The notes: generated from the letters alone by a model not told the origin. A DNA stretch of 64,000 bases from Mesomycoplasma dispar (GCF_000941075.1 NZ_CP007229.1:434001-498000), one strand, 5' to 3'. Shown: positions 1-11,076, counted from the first letter of the stretch. Translations and numbers: made by a program.

Positions 1-3000
1 AACTCCACCGATGTTTTGAATTCCAAAATCTGTTTCTAATGTATTTGTAGTTTCACTAATTTTTGTAGTATCAGGTCGAATTGGAAGGAAAAAACTTTTC
101 TGTCCTTGTTGCTCATATCGATCATCAAGAACAACATTAACTGAACCATCAGAGTTAATTACTCCTTCAACTGTCGAGATTGGGATTGAATTATTTGTTT
201 CATCCTGTCTTTTATAGGAAATTTTAACTTTATACCCTTCAAGATATTTAGTTACTTGATCATCTAATTGCAATTTAACATTAGCAGTTTTGTTTGTTTT
301 ATTATAAGTTGATTTAATATCAACAACAGCAAAACCTGTCGGCGTTGTCCGAAAAAGTCGGTCTTGATAAGAAACTTGATCCTCGTCAAAGTTAATTGTT
401 TGGACATTTTGCCCTTGATTTTCGTAAGTAATTGAAACTAATTGGTAGTAATTTAAAGGAGTTAAATTTGTTGCGCTGAAAGTATATTCAGAAGTTGAAG
501 AATTCAGTGCCGGACGACCTTGAAGGACTGCTTCATGTTCTTGTCCATCACTAATATCAATATACTTTAGTTTCATTGACGCTAAAGCAGCGCCTTCTAA
601 AAGTTTTGTTGAACTTAAGGTGATTTTAATCTCACCGTTTGTTCCTGCCAAATTTACTTTTTCCACTTTTGTTATATAAGCAGCGGTGTCAAAAGTTTTA
701 GTAAGACTTTGAGTGCCTGTTCCTCCAGTTTGCAGCGGTTCTGTTCTTAGATTTACAGCAGCAAAATTATTCTGTCCTGTCTGAGTTTGCACAGTTTGAA
801 ATTGACTTCCCACATTTTCAGTTTGATTTTCAACATCACCTTCAGCAAATAAACTAACAACATCGCGGCGGCTACGAATTCTTGTTGCTTGAATTCCAGC
901 GCTTGCTGATAAAACCTGAACTTGATCACTTCCAGTGATTTTATTTAACGGGAAATTTTTGACAATTTCTTGGTTAGAATTGGTTTCAGGTTCAAATTCT
1001 AACTTCGAAATTTCAAATCTTGTTCCTTGCGGAACTTTAGTTTTAACATTTTCCTTATTTATATTAAAGACGGCAAGTCCGTCATTTTGAACAACGGCTT
1101 CGGCGGTTAGTTCTGGATCATCGGGTCCAGTTTCCCCTAACTTTTTAAAGTTAATTTTAACTTTATTTCCCACTAAAAACCAGTTTTTATTAACATCGAA
1201 AACCATTCTAACAACGGCACCGTGTTTTTTAAACTCGGTTTGGTTAATAAATTCGGGTAAAACTTCTTTGGCGGTCGTATGAAATTGCTTTTGTTCTTCC
1301 GTTAGACTATTTAAAAACCCAACTGGAACGCCGTTGATGAAAATATCAACAAGATTATAAATTGTATATTTTTCCAGATTTTCGAAGCTAAACTTAGCGG
1401 TTGCGGTACTTTGGCTTTCATCGTATTCAATTTGCGCCCCAGTTTCGGCAATTGCCCCAGTTCTATTTGATTTAATAATAAGGCGAATTTGATTTTGTTG
1501 GCCGTTTTTGGTTTTTCCTGTTCCATAATCAGCAAAAAATTTCTTTGGATCTTTAATTTTAAGTTCGATTCCAGCGCTTGTATCAGATAGATTTGTTTTG
1601 TCAATTTGAACTGTTGCTGGTTTTTTCGGAATCAACCCCGAGTCAATTTTGACTTCAGAAATTAAAGATTTTGTGGCAAAATCTTTTTTGTTTTTTGCTT
1701 CAACTTCAGTTTGATCAAATTTAACTGTTACATTTTGAATTGGTTCTGGCGCTTGTCTGCGAATTCGAGTCAACGATCTTGTACTTCTAACAGGTGTACT
1801 TTTTTTCGTTAATTTTAAATCTTTAATTTCATAACCAGTTGCTTCTTGAAGCCCTTCAATTGTAAAAGTTGCTTGATTATTCGAAATGTCTACCTTCGAT
1901 GATTTTCTAACTTCTTGACTTCCTTTTAAAACATATTCTAATTCCGCCTCAAAACGATTATTTAGCGCGTTATCCTCGAGTGAGTCAAAAAAAGTTGTCA
2001 GTAAAACGCTTGTCGAAGAAATATCGGTATAACTTATATCTTTGACCGTAATTGAATCAAGTTGGGTGGTAAATGATTTTTTACTTTCATCATTTTGAAT
2101 CGTCGATGAAAACGGAATTGAATAAATTCCGTTTGATCTTACAACTTGAATTGAACTAATTTCGTATTTTGTAAGTTTGTCTAAATCGTTTCGAAATTCA
2201 AAAGTTGCGCTTGCGCTGGTTTGTTTGTTTCCTACAGTCGATTCTTCAGCTTGAATATTTGCCGAAGTTAGTACAAGTTTTCCAGTCGCTTTATTTATTA
2301 AAGTGATTGTAGCAACTTGATCTTTTTTTAGTTTAAGAATTTCGTTATTTGAATTTGAAAAAGTTACTTTAATTGTGGCAGAACGTTGTTTGTCTTGTTG
2401 AGCAGCGCCAGCAGCATTTGGATTAATTTCTACATCAGAAACAACGACATCGGTGGCAAATTTTAGGGTTTTTTGTTTTGAAGCATCGTTAATTTCACCA
2501 ATTTGACGATGTTGTCCAACTGAATCTGCCGTGCTAAATTCGTTGACAATTTCGAATTTAGGTCCGGTTTCCTTGTTATCTTCATTAGTTTGAATTGCAC
2601 CCTTGTCAAGTTTTAATGACTTAATTTTATAATCAGAACCTTCTTTTAGTCCTGAAAAGTCAAGATTTGCAACTAATCTTCCGTCCTGTAAGCGTGTAAT
2701 TTTCACTCTTTTTTTCATTTCAGGAGCAGAATTTTCTACCACTCCTTGAACCTGAACAAATTGCGCAACAGGATCGCTGTCCTCGCCAATCTCAACCTCA
2801 ATTTCTTTTTCTGCTAAATAACTATCGCGAATTGGATCGAAATAAATTTGAGCCTTAACAGAATTTTGCTTAATTTCTGAAAAAACAAGATTTTTAACTT
2901 CAATTTTATCAACGTTAACGGTGAAATCTTTCTTACCTTCAGTGAAAGTATCTTTATTGTATCAAATTTCTGAATCAGCTTTAGAATAATCATTGACTGA

Positions 3001-6000
3001 AACAAGTTCATATTTTACATTTCGATCAAGATTAGAAAATGTAAATTCAGCAGAAATTGTGCCATCTTTTTCTTGAGCTTGGCCATTTGCAGTGACAATA
3101 GCTTCTGTTTTTGTATTTTTTAATAATAATGTAAGGTTTTGATTATTCACTCCACCGTTGCCGTTGTTTTTAACAAGAACTTTTTCGGCATCGTTAAAAG
3201 TAAGTTTCACTTTTACAGTTTCATCTTTGTTTTCACTAACACTAAATTCTTTTAATTCTGGAGCGGAATAGATTTTCTGGTCATCTTTTTTTGGATCTGC
3301 AAGATTTGGCTCGTAATTCTCGGCTTTTTTAATCTCAAATCCTACTGAAGTTTGAATATTTTTATCTTTTGTCAGATCAGAAATTTTACTAATTTCGTAT
3401 TCAGTTCCAGGCTCAACATTTTCAGTAAAATCCAATTTTAACACTAAATTTTGATCAACTTTTGCTTTCGTTGTTATAATTTTTGAACTACTTTTATTTC
3501 TTAAACTAACCTGAACTTCATCACCTTCTAAAAACCGATCTTTGATCGGATCAAAAGACAATTCAAGTCCAATTTTATTGTGTTTTTTCTCTGTTTGAAC
3601 AACTTTTTCCACCGTTGCCGTTGTTGCGACAGTGTTAAAATTACGTTGCTCGGCGTTTTCCTGTTTCAAATTTTCAGCAAATTGAATTTTCTGTGAATCG
3701 ATCAAAATTTCAGTAATTGTGTGATGAGTCAATTTGGAAAGTTCTTTAAGATTAAATGTCGCAGAATTGCTGTTGTCTTTAAATTCTATTTTCGCCGTCG
3801 CGCTTGCTATACCACCGGTTGCGTTGTTTTTAACGAAAATTACCGCGGTTTTCTGGGTAGAATTTGTTCTTTCTTTGAATTTTGGATCCTTTGTGGTAAA
3901 ATTTACCGTCACACTAGCCGCATCCTGTTGAGGATTTGTTTGAACTGATGCAATGTCGGTTGTCGTATAAACATAAGGCGCTTTGTCTTCGGCAGTTTCG
4001 AATTTTTGTCGTTGGGAGTTTGTTGTTTCTGAAACTAAATATTCGAAATTAAGGTTATTTAGTCCGTCTGCATTTTGTCCAGGTGCTGGTTCTAGACCGG
4101 CAAAAGTGTATTTTTGCCCTGGTTTTAATCCGGTTAGACTAACTTTAATTTGATTATTTTCAACTTTCTGGTAACTTTCAGTGTTATTGTTAGCCTCGTT
4201 TGGATAAGAAACAGTTTTTCCATCTTCGTCTTTGAATTTGACTTTAAATTTATAACCATTTAAATAACTATTGAAAGTTGGATCAAAATAAATTGTTGCT
4301 ATCGCTGAATTTTCAGTAATTGAGTCAAAATTTGACCCGAAAATCTTAACTTTTTGATATTCAGTTGTAAATTTTGCGTTTAATTCTAAAATTCCTGAAG
4401 AGCTAAAAAATTCAGTTTGTTCAGGAATTTCAAGATCGGCTACTTGGTATTCAGTTTTTGGATCTAGATTGTCTAATTTAAAGTAAAGAATTAATTTATT
4501 GTCCTTAATTTCATAGTTTTTTTGATCTGTGGTGCCAGCTCCTGCAGTTAGTGAACTATCCAAATTTACACTTATTGATTTTGAAAGATTAGCAAAACCA
4601 GGTTGTCCAAAAACTAATTTAGGACTAAATTGATTTTTAATTCCACTTTTGGTAATATTTTTAAAATCACCTTGAATTTCAACGATTGCTTTTGCGCTTG
4701 TTTCGGTAATATTTTCAAATTCGATTTTATTAACGTGAAACTTAATAAAAAATTCATCGTATTTTAGTTTTTGTGCTGATTCTTTGCTTTCATCAAATTC
4801 GATTTTAACCGCTAATTCAGGATGGTTTTCAATTTCAATTTTATCAAGTTTATAAACCGAAGAAACTTCAAAATCACTTAGTTCAAATTTTATCTCTGAA
4901 CCTTGAGCACGCGCAACTTTGGACTTATAAAGTTTTCCTGGTTCATCTTTTTTATAATAATATAAATAGAGGTTTTTATCATTTAGGTATGAAGATTCTA
5001 GCAAAAATCCGAAAGTATATTCAACTTTTGTTGGATAAATTTTTGGTTCTAACTTAATAAAAGTTTTCAAATCGGAAATTTTGGTGACAAAATTCCGCTT
5101 TGGTGAGCTAATTTCTAAATCATTTTCCCAACTAACATTGCGATAATCAAAGCCGTCGTGATTGGTTGCAAAAACCGAATTGGGAATTTGTGAGGCAAAA
5201 ATTAACTTATCAAGGGCATATTTTGTTGCATTTACAAGCCCTTTTGGCTGCAGTTTGATTTTATAAACATTATTTTTATCAGTTTTTGAAAAAGTTGCTG
5301 ATGCAGGAACAATTGAGCTGTCATCAAGATATAAAAGTGCCTTTTTATCAGTTAAGTCATCAGCAGAAGCCACACTAAGTTCGACATCGGCAAAAGTTGC
5401 CCCAACTGCAATTTTTGAGTCAATAATTGCTGCTGGAGTGTAGAAATTTTTCGAAAAAGTGTTACTAAATTCGATTGTTGATGACTCAAGGTTGAAACTT
5501 TCAATTTGATAAGTAGAACCTGGATCTAATTTATCAAGGTCAAAACTGGCTAAATTAGCACTAAAAAACGATTTACTTGAAAATTTTTGCCCAGTTTCAA
5601 CATTTTTATAATTCAATGTGATTGGTTTGTTCTGAATAATTGCAGTATTATCGAAATTCGCGAAATTAACAGTAAGTCTTTTTTGCGAATATGATAAATT
5701 TTGGTCAACTAAAGTTGTTGCAATTAAACGGAATTTTGCCGTTTTTGTCTCAAAAAGACCCTTTTTTGACTTATCTTTTTCAAAGTCAATCTTTGGATCT
5801 AGCGGAATTTTCTGCATCGGCTGCAACGGAATTTCGCTACGATTTTCGCTATCAACATAACGAATTGCGCTGATTTTATAATCAAGTCCAGGGTGTAAAT
5901 TATTTAGACTAAACTCGGCGGCACCGTTTTTAACAGTGGCAGAATCAACATAAGAAGTATGAATTTCTTGAGCATTATTGATTTTATTTTCGAGATTATC

Positions 6001-6625
6001 TTCTTGATTTTTAAGGACAAAATAATACTCAAGGGCGACTTTTTTCCCTTCTAAATTCGCGGCTTCATCGGCAAATTTAACCGAAACTGATGCTGTAGAA
6101 GGTGTTTTTGACTGAAAATTAATCGTGCTAACCGCAGGCGGAGTATCAACAAAATTGGCAACATTTTGTCCAAAACCAATTACTTTTTTTGCCGCAAAAC
6201 GTTTTTGCTTTTTGTCATCAAGGTAAACTTTTAAATAATAACGTTTCCCGAAACTAAGGCCAGTATAATTTGAATTTATTTTTCAAGAACGCGAAAACTC
6301 ATCGTAGTTTGCGATGTGCGAAACAACGACATTTTTTCCTTCCTGGTCGTTTGTCAGATCGACATTTAGATCTTGGTAATTTAACTTATAGGCATCAAGA
6401 TCGCTTAGTGCAAATTCAATTTCGTAACTTGCATTGTTATGATTAATGTGTTTGAAATCAACAATGTTATACTGGAGCGTGTTCCAGGACTTTAGCAGAA
6501 AAGGTAGAAGACCGAATGAGCCAATTGAAAACCCGCCGAATGCTAAAAGTGATAGTGCTAATGCACGTTTTTTAGATTTTTCCCACCTTTTTTTTTTTTT
6601 TTTTAGTGGTGCTATTGTCAGTCAT
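1..6625 (-). CDS. Giant FN3-like repeat surface protein, 5' part, frameshifted at a poly-A tract
   Basis: The reading frame is open from about 6588 to the window edge (over 2,190 codons, UGA read as Trp), so the 3' end lies outside. It opens with a Lys/Arg-rich stretch and one hydrophobic segment (ALALSLLAFGG, then a Leu-rich run), which suggests an N-terminal anchor with no lipobox Cys. The rest is a series of roughly 100-130-residue modules, each closing with a motif of the type L-x-P-G-x-x-Y-x-I (GLKPGQKY, NLDPKTEYQV, NVEPGTEYEI). This resembles the DUF1410/fibronectin-like modules of mycoplasma surface proteins. The start is ATG at 6623-6625 behind a good AAGGAG site, but a run of 17 A (6588-6604) puts that ATG in the wrong frame and stops it at 6572-6574. 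A16 or A19 would restore the full protein. Function is unknown; adhesion or immune exposure is an inference. Confidence 0.85.
6588..6604 (-). repeat. Homopolymeric A17 tract at codons 8-13 of the giant surface gene
   Basis: The coding strand carries 17 consecutive A residues directly after ATG ACT GAC AAT AGC ACC ACT. Codons starting at the ATG fall at positions congruent to 1 mod 3, whereas the long open frame downstream is congruent to 0 mod 3. Loss of one A or gain of two would join them. This is the classical layout of slipped-strand phase variation. Confidence 0.9.
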
Positions 6626-6947
6626 TTCTTCTCCTTTATTTTATCTAAAGTAAAAATTTTTGTTCTTAGAAAAAGTTAATTTTTCTTTTTTTAATAGATA
6701 AAAAATCAATGGATTTTAGTAAAACTAACACCATTGATTTTCTCAGAGATAGTAATTTTTCTAAAACTAAAAATTTAGCAACTAATATTGACTAATTTTT
6801 AATTCGATAACCAAATTATACTACATTTAAAATTTTTTAGAATTTTTTTTTTTTTTTGTAAAAAGCTTGCCTAAATACCTACTTAATTTAACAGTTTTTA
6901 CGCTAAAAAAATGATTTTTTAGCTGCTAAAAAGTTTAACGAGTGTGA
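6626..6947. promoter_or_regulatory. 5' region of the giant surface gene: -10 box, hairpin, A15 tract
   Basis: No gene is seen here. On the minus strand there is a TATAAT -10 candidate (6815-6820), with an A15 run about 22 nt upstream of it (6843-6857). In the presumed leader an 11-bp inverted repeat (6702-6712 with 6731-6741, AAAATCAATGG/CCATTGATTTT) can form a hairpin. The leader would be nearly 190 nt long, which leaves room for regulation. A similar A16 run lies upstream of the rplK -10 box, so the upstream tract may be an UP-like element and not a switch. Confidence 0.5.
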
Positions 6948-7602
6948 TTATAACCCGAAAAATTCGGCTAAAAATTCGGCTTTTTTACTTTTACCATTAT
7001 AGTGATAATCTAAGGAAAAATTAACATCGCTTTCTGAGACATCGTTTGAAAACGATTTAGCATATTTTAGATGCATTCTGGCAGAATTTTCGTCTTCTTC
7101 GTTTCTAAAATGATTTTTAGCAAAACTGTGGTTTTGAACACTTAAGTCTGTTATTTTCTGCTTTGCTTTTTTCTTGTAAATATTCATTTTTAAGCCGTTT
7201 TTGTTTAAAATTTTGCGAATTATAGCTCTGTTTAATTTGATGCTATAATCAATTTTAAGCCTTTTTTGTATTTTGGTAATGGTGCCTTTATCTAAAATTT
7301 CAAGCACTTTGTCTTCAATGTCAATGTCATAATTTAATTTTTGCTTCTTTCTTTTCGGAAAAACAAGCGCTAGATTTTGGGACTAAAATCTTAATTTTAA
7401 AATTTTTGTCAATATTAGTGCTTTTTAGTTTTTTCACTAGCTTTTTCCGCTGTTTTTCTTTAGGAATACCGAAAATTCCAAAAAACCCCCTATTTTCCGA
7501 GTTGTAAAATAAAAACATAACCTGTTTTAAGAATTTTGAGTGTAACAATACAAAATCATAAATAGACCCATTTTCAAAACAGGAAATTATAAACACTGAC
7601 AT
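6948..7602 (-). pseudogene. Decayed IS3-like transposase remnant
   Basis: Two minus-strand pieces in different frames (7327-7602 and 6948-7307 and its upstream extension) join at a frameshift near 7325. The second piece reads as a helix-turn-helix of the kind at the start of IS3-family OrfB: a KIQKRLKIDYSIKLNRAIIR stretch followed by KILNKNGLKM and a Lys-rich tail. No DDE catalytic segments follow. The first piece shows no domain I can name. IS3-type elements such as IS1221 are known in this mycoplasma group, so I read the stretch as an IS relic. The assignment rests on the HTH pattern alone. Confidence 0.45.
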
Positions 7603-7785
7603 AATAACGGCTATATTTCTGTATAATATATCTACATAATATTAAATATTTAATTATTATATTAAAAATTAAAGCATTTAGTTTTACAGCAGGACTAATC
7701 CATCCCCGTAAAAATGCTCGTCTTTTAAAAAATTTTTAATTTTAAATTTAATTACTAAATTTGCTAAAATAGTTTTAATTTATGC

Positions 7786-7791
7786 TATAAT
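7786..7791 (+). promoter_or_regulatory. Extended -10 promoter of tmRNA
   Basis: TATGCTATAAT gives a TGn-extended -10 hexamer (TATAAT). The mature tmRNA 5' end lies 83 nt further on, so a precursor leader of about 75 nt would be removed by RNase P. Confidence 0.55.
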
Positions 7792-7873
7792 TTAAATTGA
7801 TTGGTTAGGGTTTTTCTTTCTAGAAAAATTTAGTCAATCAATTTTAGAATTTCTAAACTTTATAAACAAAACG

Positions 7874-8289
7874 GGGGGTGTGCTGGATTTGACAATTAAT
7901 AAAATTTATTAGATGCAGTGGTTTGGTAGACCATAAAACCGTATAAATTAAAACGCAAAAAACTCGAATAAATCTATAAACGAAGCTAATTTTGATTACA
8001 ATCTTTTAAATAATCAATATAATTTCGCTTACGTTTAATTTACTAAAAAAAGTTTCATTTAGTAAATATCCTTTTTAATTTTTATAATTTAAGTTTTCCT
8101 TTTGTAAAAAATAAATAGTGTATAATCTTTATCTATTTTAGATTCGATAATTACTCGTTTTAAACTTTTCAACTCCTTTGATTTATTAATTTTATTCTTA
8201 TTCTTAATTTTTGATTTTTAAAATCTAAACTGTAGACTCTATTAAATTTTTTTATTTGGATCGGGGTTCGATTCCCCGCACCTCCACCA
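7874..8289 (+). ncRNA. ssrA: Transfer-messenger RNA (tmRNA, SsrA)
   Basis: This RNA rescues stalled ribosomes and tags the truncated protein. The ends form a tRNA-like domain: 5' GGGGGTG (7874-7880) pairs with 3' CACCTCC (8279-8285), followed by A and an encoded CCA. The T arm reads GGGTTCGATTCCC-like. The resume codon is best placed at GCA 7955-7957, in the usual AAACGCAAA context. The open frame then runs 27 codons to TAA at 8036-8038, beginning AKNSNKSINE and ending NFAYV. A UA-rich pseudoknot region fills the rest. A strong hairpin with a T run follows. The tag end is hydrophobic but lacks the common Ala-Ala terminus. Confidence 0.93.
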
Positions 8290-8299
8290 TGTGAAAGAT

Positions 8300-8321
8300 A
8301 CCCGGCAGAACCGGGTTTTTT
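8300..8321 (+). terminator. Rho-independent terminator of tmRNA
   Basis: ACCCGG and CCGGGT pair around a short loop and are followed by six T, just 11 nt after the tmRNA CCA end. Confidence 0.8.
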
Positions 8322-8450
8322 CATATGGTAAAATTTTTTTCAACTAAAACAATAAATATTTATGACAATCTAATATTTTTTTATTTTTTTATACTAATTA
8401 CTTTAAATTATTTTATAATTATTATAAATAGAAAAACTTTTTGAGGAATT

Positions 8451-9290
8451 ATGATTTGAGAAAACCCATTCGGAAATAAAAAAATTCCAACTGTTGAAGA
8501 GTTATGAAAAAACGAAAAAAAGCAATACCGAATTTGAATTTTCACTTATCCGGTCTTGCTATTTTTGCTAGTTGCTCTATTAGGCGTTCAACTATTTTTA
8601 AATTTCGACACTAAAAGTTTAGCGCGTGTCTTTTCAATTTTGTCAATTTTATTTACAGGCGCTACATTATCTTTTTATTTAGTTTCACTTTTTATTTCCT
8701 ATAGAGAAAAGGATTTTGCAAGCATTGGTAATCGATCTTTTCTTGTGACTTTTGTCGCCTTTATGTCTGCATCGCTTTCGATTATAATTTCAACAGTGTC
8801 AATGGTTAGCGATTTAAAACCTGAAAACGAAAATTTTGTTGCAATTTTAGTAATTCAAATCATTCTTTCTGGACTTGTCTTTATTTTAATCCCCTATTTT
8901 TATTCAAGAGTTTTAAAAATTAAATCAATTTTTAGACTTTCACGTTCAATAATAGTTTTTGAAGAGCAAATTAGCGAATTAAAAAAAGATCCACAAGCTT
9001 TTTCAAAATTTATGAATATTTTTGATTTAAGCGAGGAAAATATCAAAAATATCAACATAAATATAAATAACGGAAGTTCTACTAATGATAATACGAACTC
9101 AGAAGAACAAACTGAAAAAAAACCTACATCTAAGTCTGAAAAGATCAAAAAAGCATTAGAAAAATTAGCACTTTCAAATTTACACGAAATTGCCCAAAAA
9201 CTGGAAATTTCCGGTTATCAAGACTTAAAAAAACCGGAACTTATCGATCTTTTAACCCGTATTTTGGCAGAACAAGAAAATAAAAAGTAA
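8451..9290 (+). CDS. Four-TM membrane protein with C-terminal SAP/Rho-N-like motif
   Basis: Translation from ATG 8451 (GAGGA just upstream) gives 279 residues beginning MIWENPFGNKK. A start at 8556 would lose the first membrane helix. There are four hydrophobic segments at about residues 30-50, 58-80, 90-115 and 125-145. A cytoplasmic-looking tail follows, with an Asn-rich stretch (NINININNGSSTNDN) and a Lys-rich linker. The last ~45 residues (LSNLHEIAQKLEISGYQDLK, KPELIDLL) match the SAP / Rho N-terminal helix-extension-helix pattern, which in other proteins binds nucleic acid. I do not recognise a named family. It stands alone between tmRNA and two tRNAs. A membrane-tethered nucleic-acid-binding role is an inference. 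Confidence 0.75.
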
Positions 9291-9349
9291 TTTTTTTAAT
9301 TTTATTAATCTTTTTTGGTATAATTACTTTCTGGTAATATTTTATTACT

Positions 9350-9424
9350 GGCACCATAGCCAAATGGTAAGGCATAGGTCTGCAACACCTTGATGTACCG
9401 GTTCGAGTCCGGTTGGTGCCTCCA
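9350..9424 (+). tRNA. tRNA-Cys (GCA)
   Basis: Acceptor GGCACCA pairs with TGGTGCC, followed by T and an encoded CCA. The anticodon loop TCTGCAACA centres on GCA and the T loop is TTCGAGT. A TGGTATAAT extended -10 box lies about 26 nt upstream. It is followed 7 nt later by tRNA-Arg, so the two probably form one transcript. Confidence 0.95.
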
Positions 9425-9431
9425 GAAAAAA

Positions 9432-9508
9432 GCGCCCGTAGCTCAATTGGACAGAGTGTTTGGTTACGGCCCAAGAGGTTGAGGGTTCGACTCCTTCCGG
9501 GCGCGCCA
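9432..9508 (+). tRNA. tRNA-Arg (ACG)
   Basis: Acceptor GCGCCCG pairs with CGGGCGC, followed by G and CCA. The anticodon stem TTTGG/CCAAG encloses TTACGGC, giving ACG (presumably A34 deaminated to inosine). Confidence 0.95.
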
Positions 9509-9537
9509 TATACAAATATTTCCACATTTTAATTCAT

Positions 9538-9583
9538 TAAAAATGAAAAAATCCTTAAATTATTAAGGGTTTTTTCATTTTTA
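9538..9583. terminator. Terminator after the tRNA-Cys/tRNA-Arg pair
   Basis: AAAAATGAAAAAATCCTTAA and its complement TTAAGGGTTTTTTCATTTTT flank a 4-nt loop. The hairpin is symmetrical and has T-rich ends on both strands. Confidence 0.75.
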
Positions 9584-9705
9584 ATGGTTATAAACATATA
9601 TAATAAATATTTGATAAATTGTTTGAAAAATAATTGTTTTTGTTATAATTATTATTCAAACCTATTTTTAATAAATTTTAAAAATTAAATTACTATTAAA
9701 TCCTT

Positions 9706-9719
9706 GGCTAAATTTAGCC
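9706..9719 (+). promoter_or_regulatory. Perfect palindrome in the rpsF leader
   Basis: GGCTAAATTTAGCC lies 11 nt before the rpsF AAGGAG site. Hairpins at this place in other bacteria bind the S6:S18 complex for autoregulation. I see only the palindrome, so that role is a guess. Confidence 0.3.
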
Positions 9720-9744
9720 CATACGTCCATAAGGAGAATAAAAA

Positions 9745-10443
9745 ATGCCTAAATACGAAATTATGACAATTTTAGATCCAAAAGCAGAAATGTCAACACT
9801 AGACAATTTGCTTTCCACTGTTTTTGGACAAAATTCAACACAAAAACTTCGCAAACTTGAGACAACAAATCTCGCCTATCCAATTAGAAAAACCAAAACA
9901 GCACAATATTTTTTGATAAGTTTAGTTGCCGAACCAAATTTAATCGAGGAATTTGTTCGTCGCGCTAATATTACCAAAACAATCTGGCGATATTTAGTCG
10001 TAAATCTTGATAGCGAAAAAGGTCTAAACCAAAAACCAAAAACCAAAGATCGTTCCAAACGGTTCGTTCCTAAACGTGAGCGGCTTGAAAAACCAGTTTT
10101 TAAAATTAATGTAAAACCACGTTCTGAACAAACCAACCAAAATCAGTCTTATACACAAGATCAGAAACAAAGTCAAAACCAAGTTCAAAGTCAATCTTTA
10201 ACACCAACACAAACCCAAGCAGATCAGCATCAGCGTAGCCAAGATCAATCCTACCGAAACCAACAGTTTCAAAGTCAAAGAAATGAAAAAAACTTTGAAA
10301 AACGTCCTTTTCGACAAAATAATCAAGGTTTTTTGAGACAATCACAAAACCAACAAACTCAACAAAAACCGCAATCTGATAAACCTAGAAACACTAAATT
10401 TGTAAATCAAAAGGATAAAGAACAAAATAGTTATAAAAAGTAG
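9745..10443 (+). CDS. rpsF: 30S ribosomal protein S6 with long Gln/Asn-rich tail
   Basis: Residues 1-95 are a normal S6 (MPKYEIMTILDPKAE, NLAYPIRKTKTAQYF, IWRYLVVNLD). S6 binds S18 on the platform of the small subunit. From about residue 96 the protein continues for another ~135 residues of low-complexity sequence: a basic segment (RSKRFVPKRERLEKP), then a Gln-rich stretch full of QNQ, QSQ and QTQ, ending in a Lys/Arg/Gln tail. Usual length is 95-140 residues; this one is 232. The start follows AAGGAG by 8 nt. It is first in a conserved rpsF-ssb-rpsR order, with ychF after it. The tail resembles prion-like or RNA-binding disordered segments; its role is not known to me. Confidence 0.95.
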   Translation: MPKYEIMTILDPKAEMSTLDNLLSTVFGQNSTQKLRKLETTNLAYPIRKTKTAQYFLISLVAEPNLIEEFVRRANITKTIWRYLVVNLDSEKGLNQKPKTKDRSKRFVPKRERLEKPVFKINVKPRSEQTNQNQSYTQDQKQSQNQVQSQSLTPTQTQADQHQRSQDQSYRNQQFQSQRNEKNFEKRPFRQNNQGFLRQSQNQQTQQKPQSDKPRNTKFVNQKDKEQNSYKK

Positions 10444-10509
10444 CAGGTTCTAATTAATTTTTTCAATTTTTTAAAATGATGAGAAATATCTTAAAAGTGT
10501 ATAAAAACT

Positions 10510-11049
10510 ATGAATAAAATTATTTTAATTGGAAGAGTTTCTTCAAAACCTACCTTTTTAACAACAAAATCAAATATTCCCTTCATTCGCTTTAGTTTAG
10601 CGGTTTCTCGTCGAAGATATAGTCAAGATGTAGAACCAATTACTGATTTTATCCCGATTGTCGCATGACGTCAAAATGCAACTATTTTAGATCGCTCAAT
10701 TACTGTTGGAAGTTTAATTGCGATTGAAGGCACTCTACAGGGCAACAGAGTTATGAATAATACTAACGCCTATCTAACAAATTACGAAGTACATATTGAA
10801 AATTTCCAATTACTTGAAACAAAAGATCAATTAGAGATGCGCCGACAAAAATTAGCGCAAAGAAGCACTGAACCAACTTTTGAAGCAGGTTTTAATGACT
10901 TTGAAATTTCAGAGCAAAAAACTTCTGCAAAAAATCAAGTAAATGAAAAAAATCAAATCACCGAATCACAAGATGATTTCAGCAATTTTAACGATAGTGA
11001 TGATAACCCTTTTGCCGACTGAGACATCGATGATTTAAGTCCAAAATAA
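10510..11049 (+). CDS. ssb: Single-stranded DNA-binding protein
   Basis: Joining pieces through UGA codons gives 179 residues from ATG 10510. The OB fold is clear: MNKIILIGRVSSKPTF, then FIRFSLAVSRR, ITDFIPIVAWRQNATI (Trp by UGA) and GSLIAIEGTLQ with VHIENFQLLE. The last third is acidic and polar and ends NPFADWDIDDLSPK. It is not the canonical DDDIPF tip, though DIDDL is close. SSB coats single-stranded DNA in replication, and the acidic tail recruits partner enzymes. It sits between rpsF and rpsR, as in most Firmicutes and mollicutes, with a 66-nt gap before and a 27-nt gap after. Confidence 0.93.
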
Positions 11050-11076
11050 TTCTAATTTGCAAAGGATGTAATTAAA

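Noticed and set aside
3721-3948. Plus-strand frames within the giant surface gene
   Set aside because: They lie entirely antisense to a continuous minus frame with clear module structure.
6843-6857. A15 tract upstream of the giant-gene -10 box as a promoter phase switch
   Set aside because: A similar A16 run lies at a similar distance from the -10 box of rplK, a gene not expected to vary; it is more likely an UP-like element. The coding tract at 6588-6604 is the better switch.
7677-7725. Inverted sequence GCATTT...AAATGC as a small structured RNA (for example SRP RNA)
   Set aside because: The conserved GGAAG/GCAGCC-type core of SRP RNA is absent; it could be an IS end but nothing decides it.
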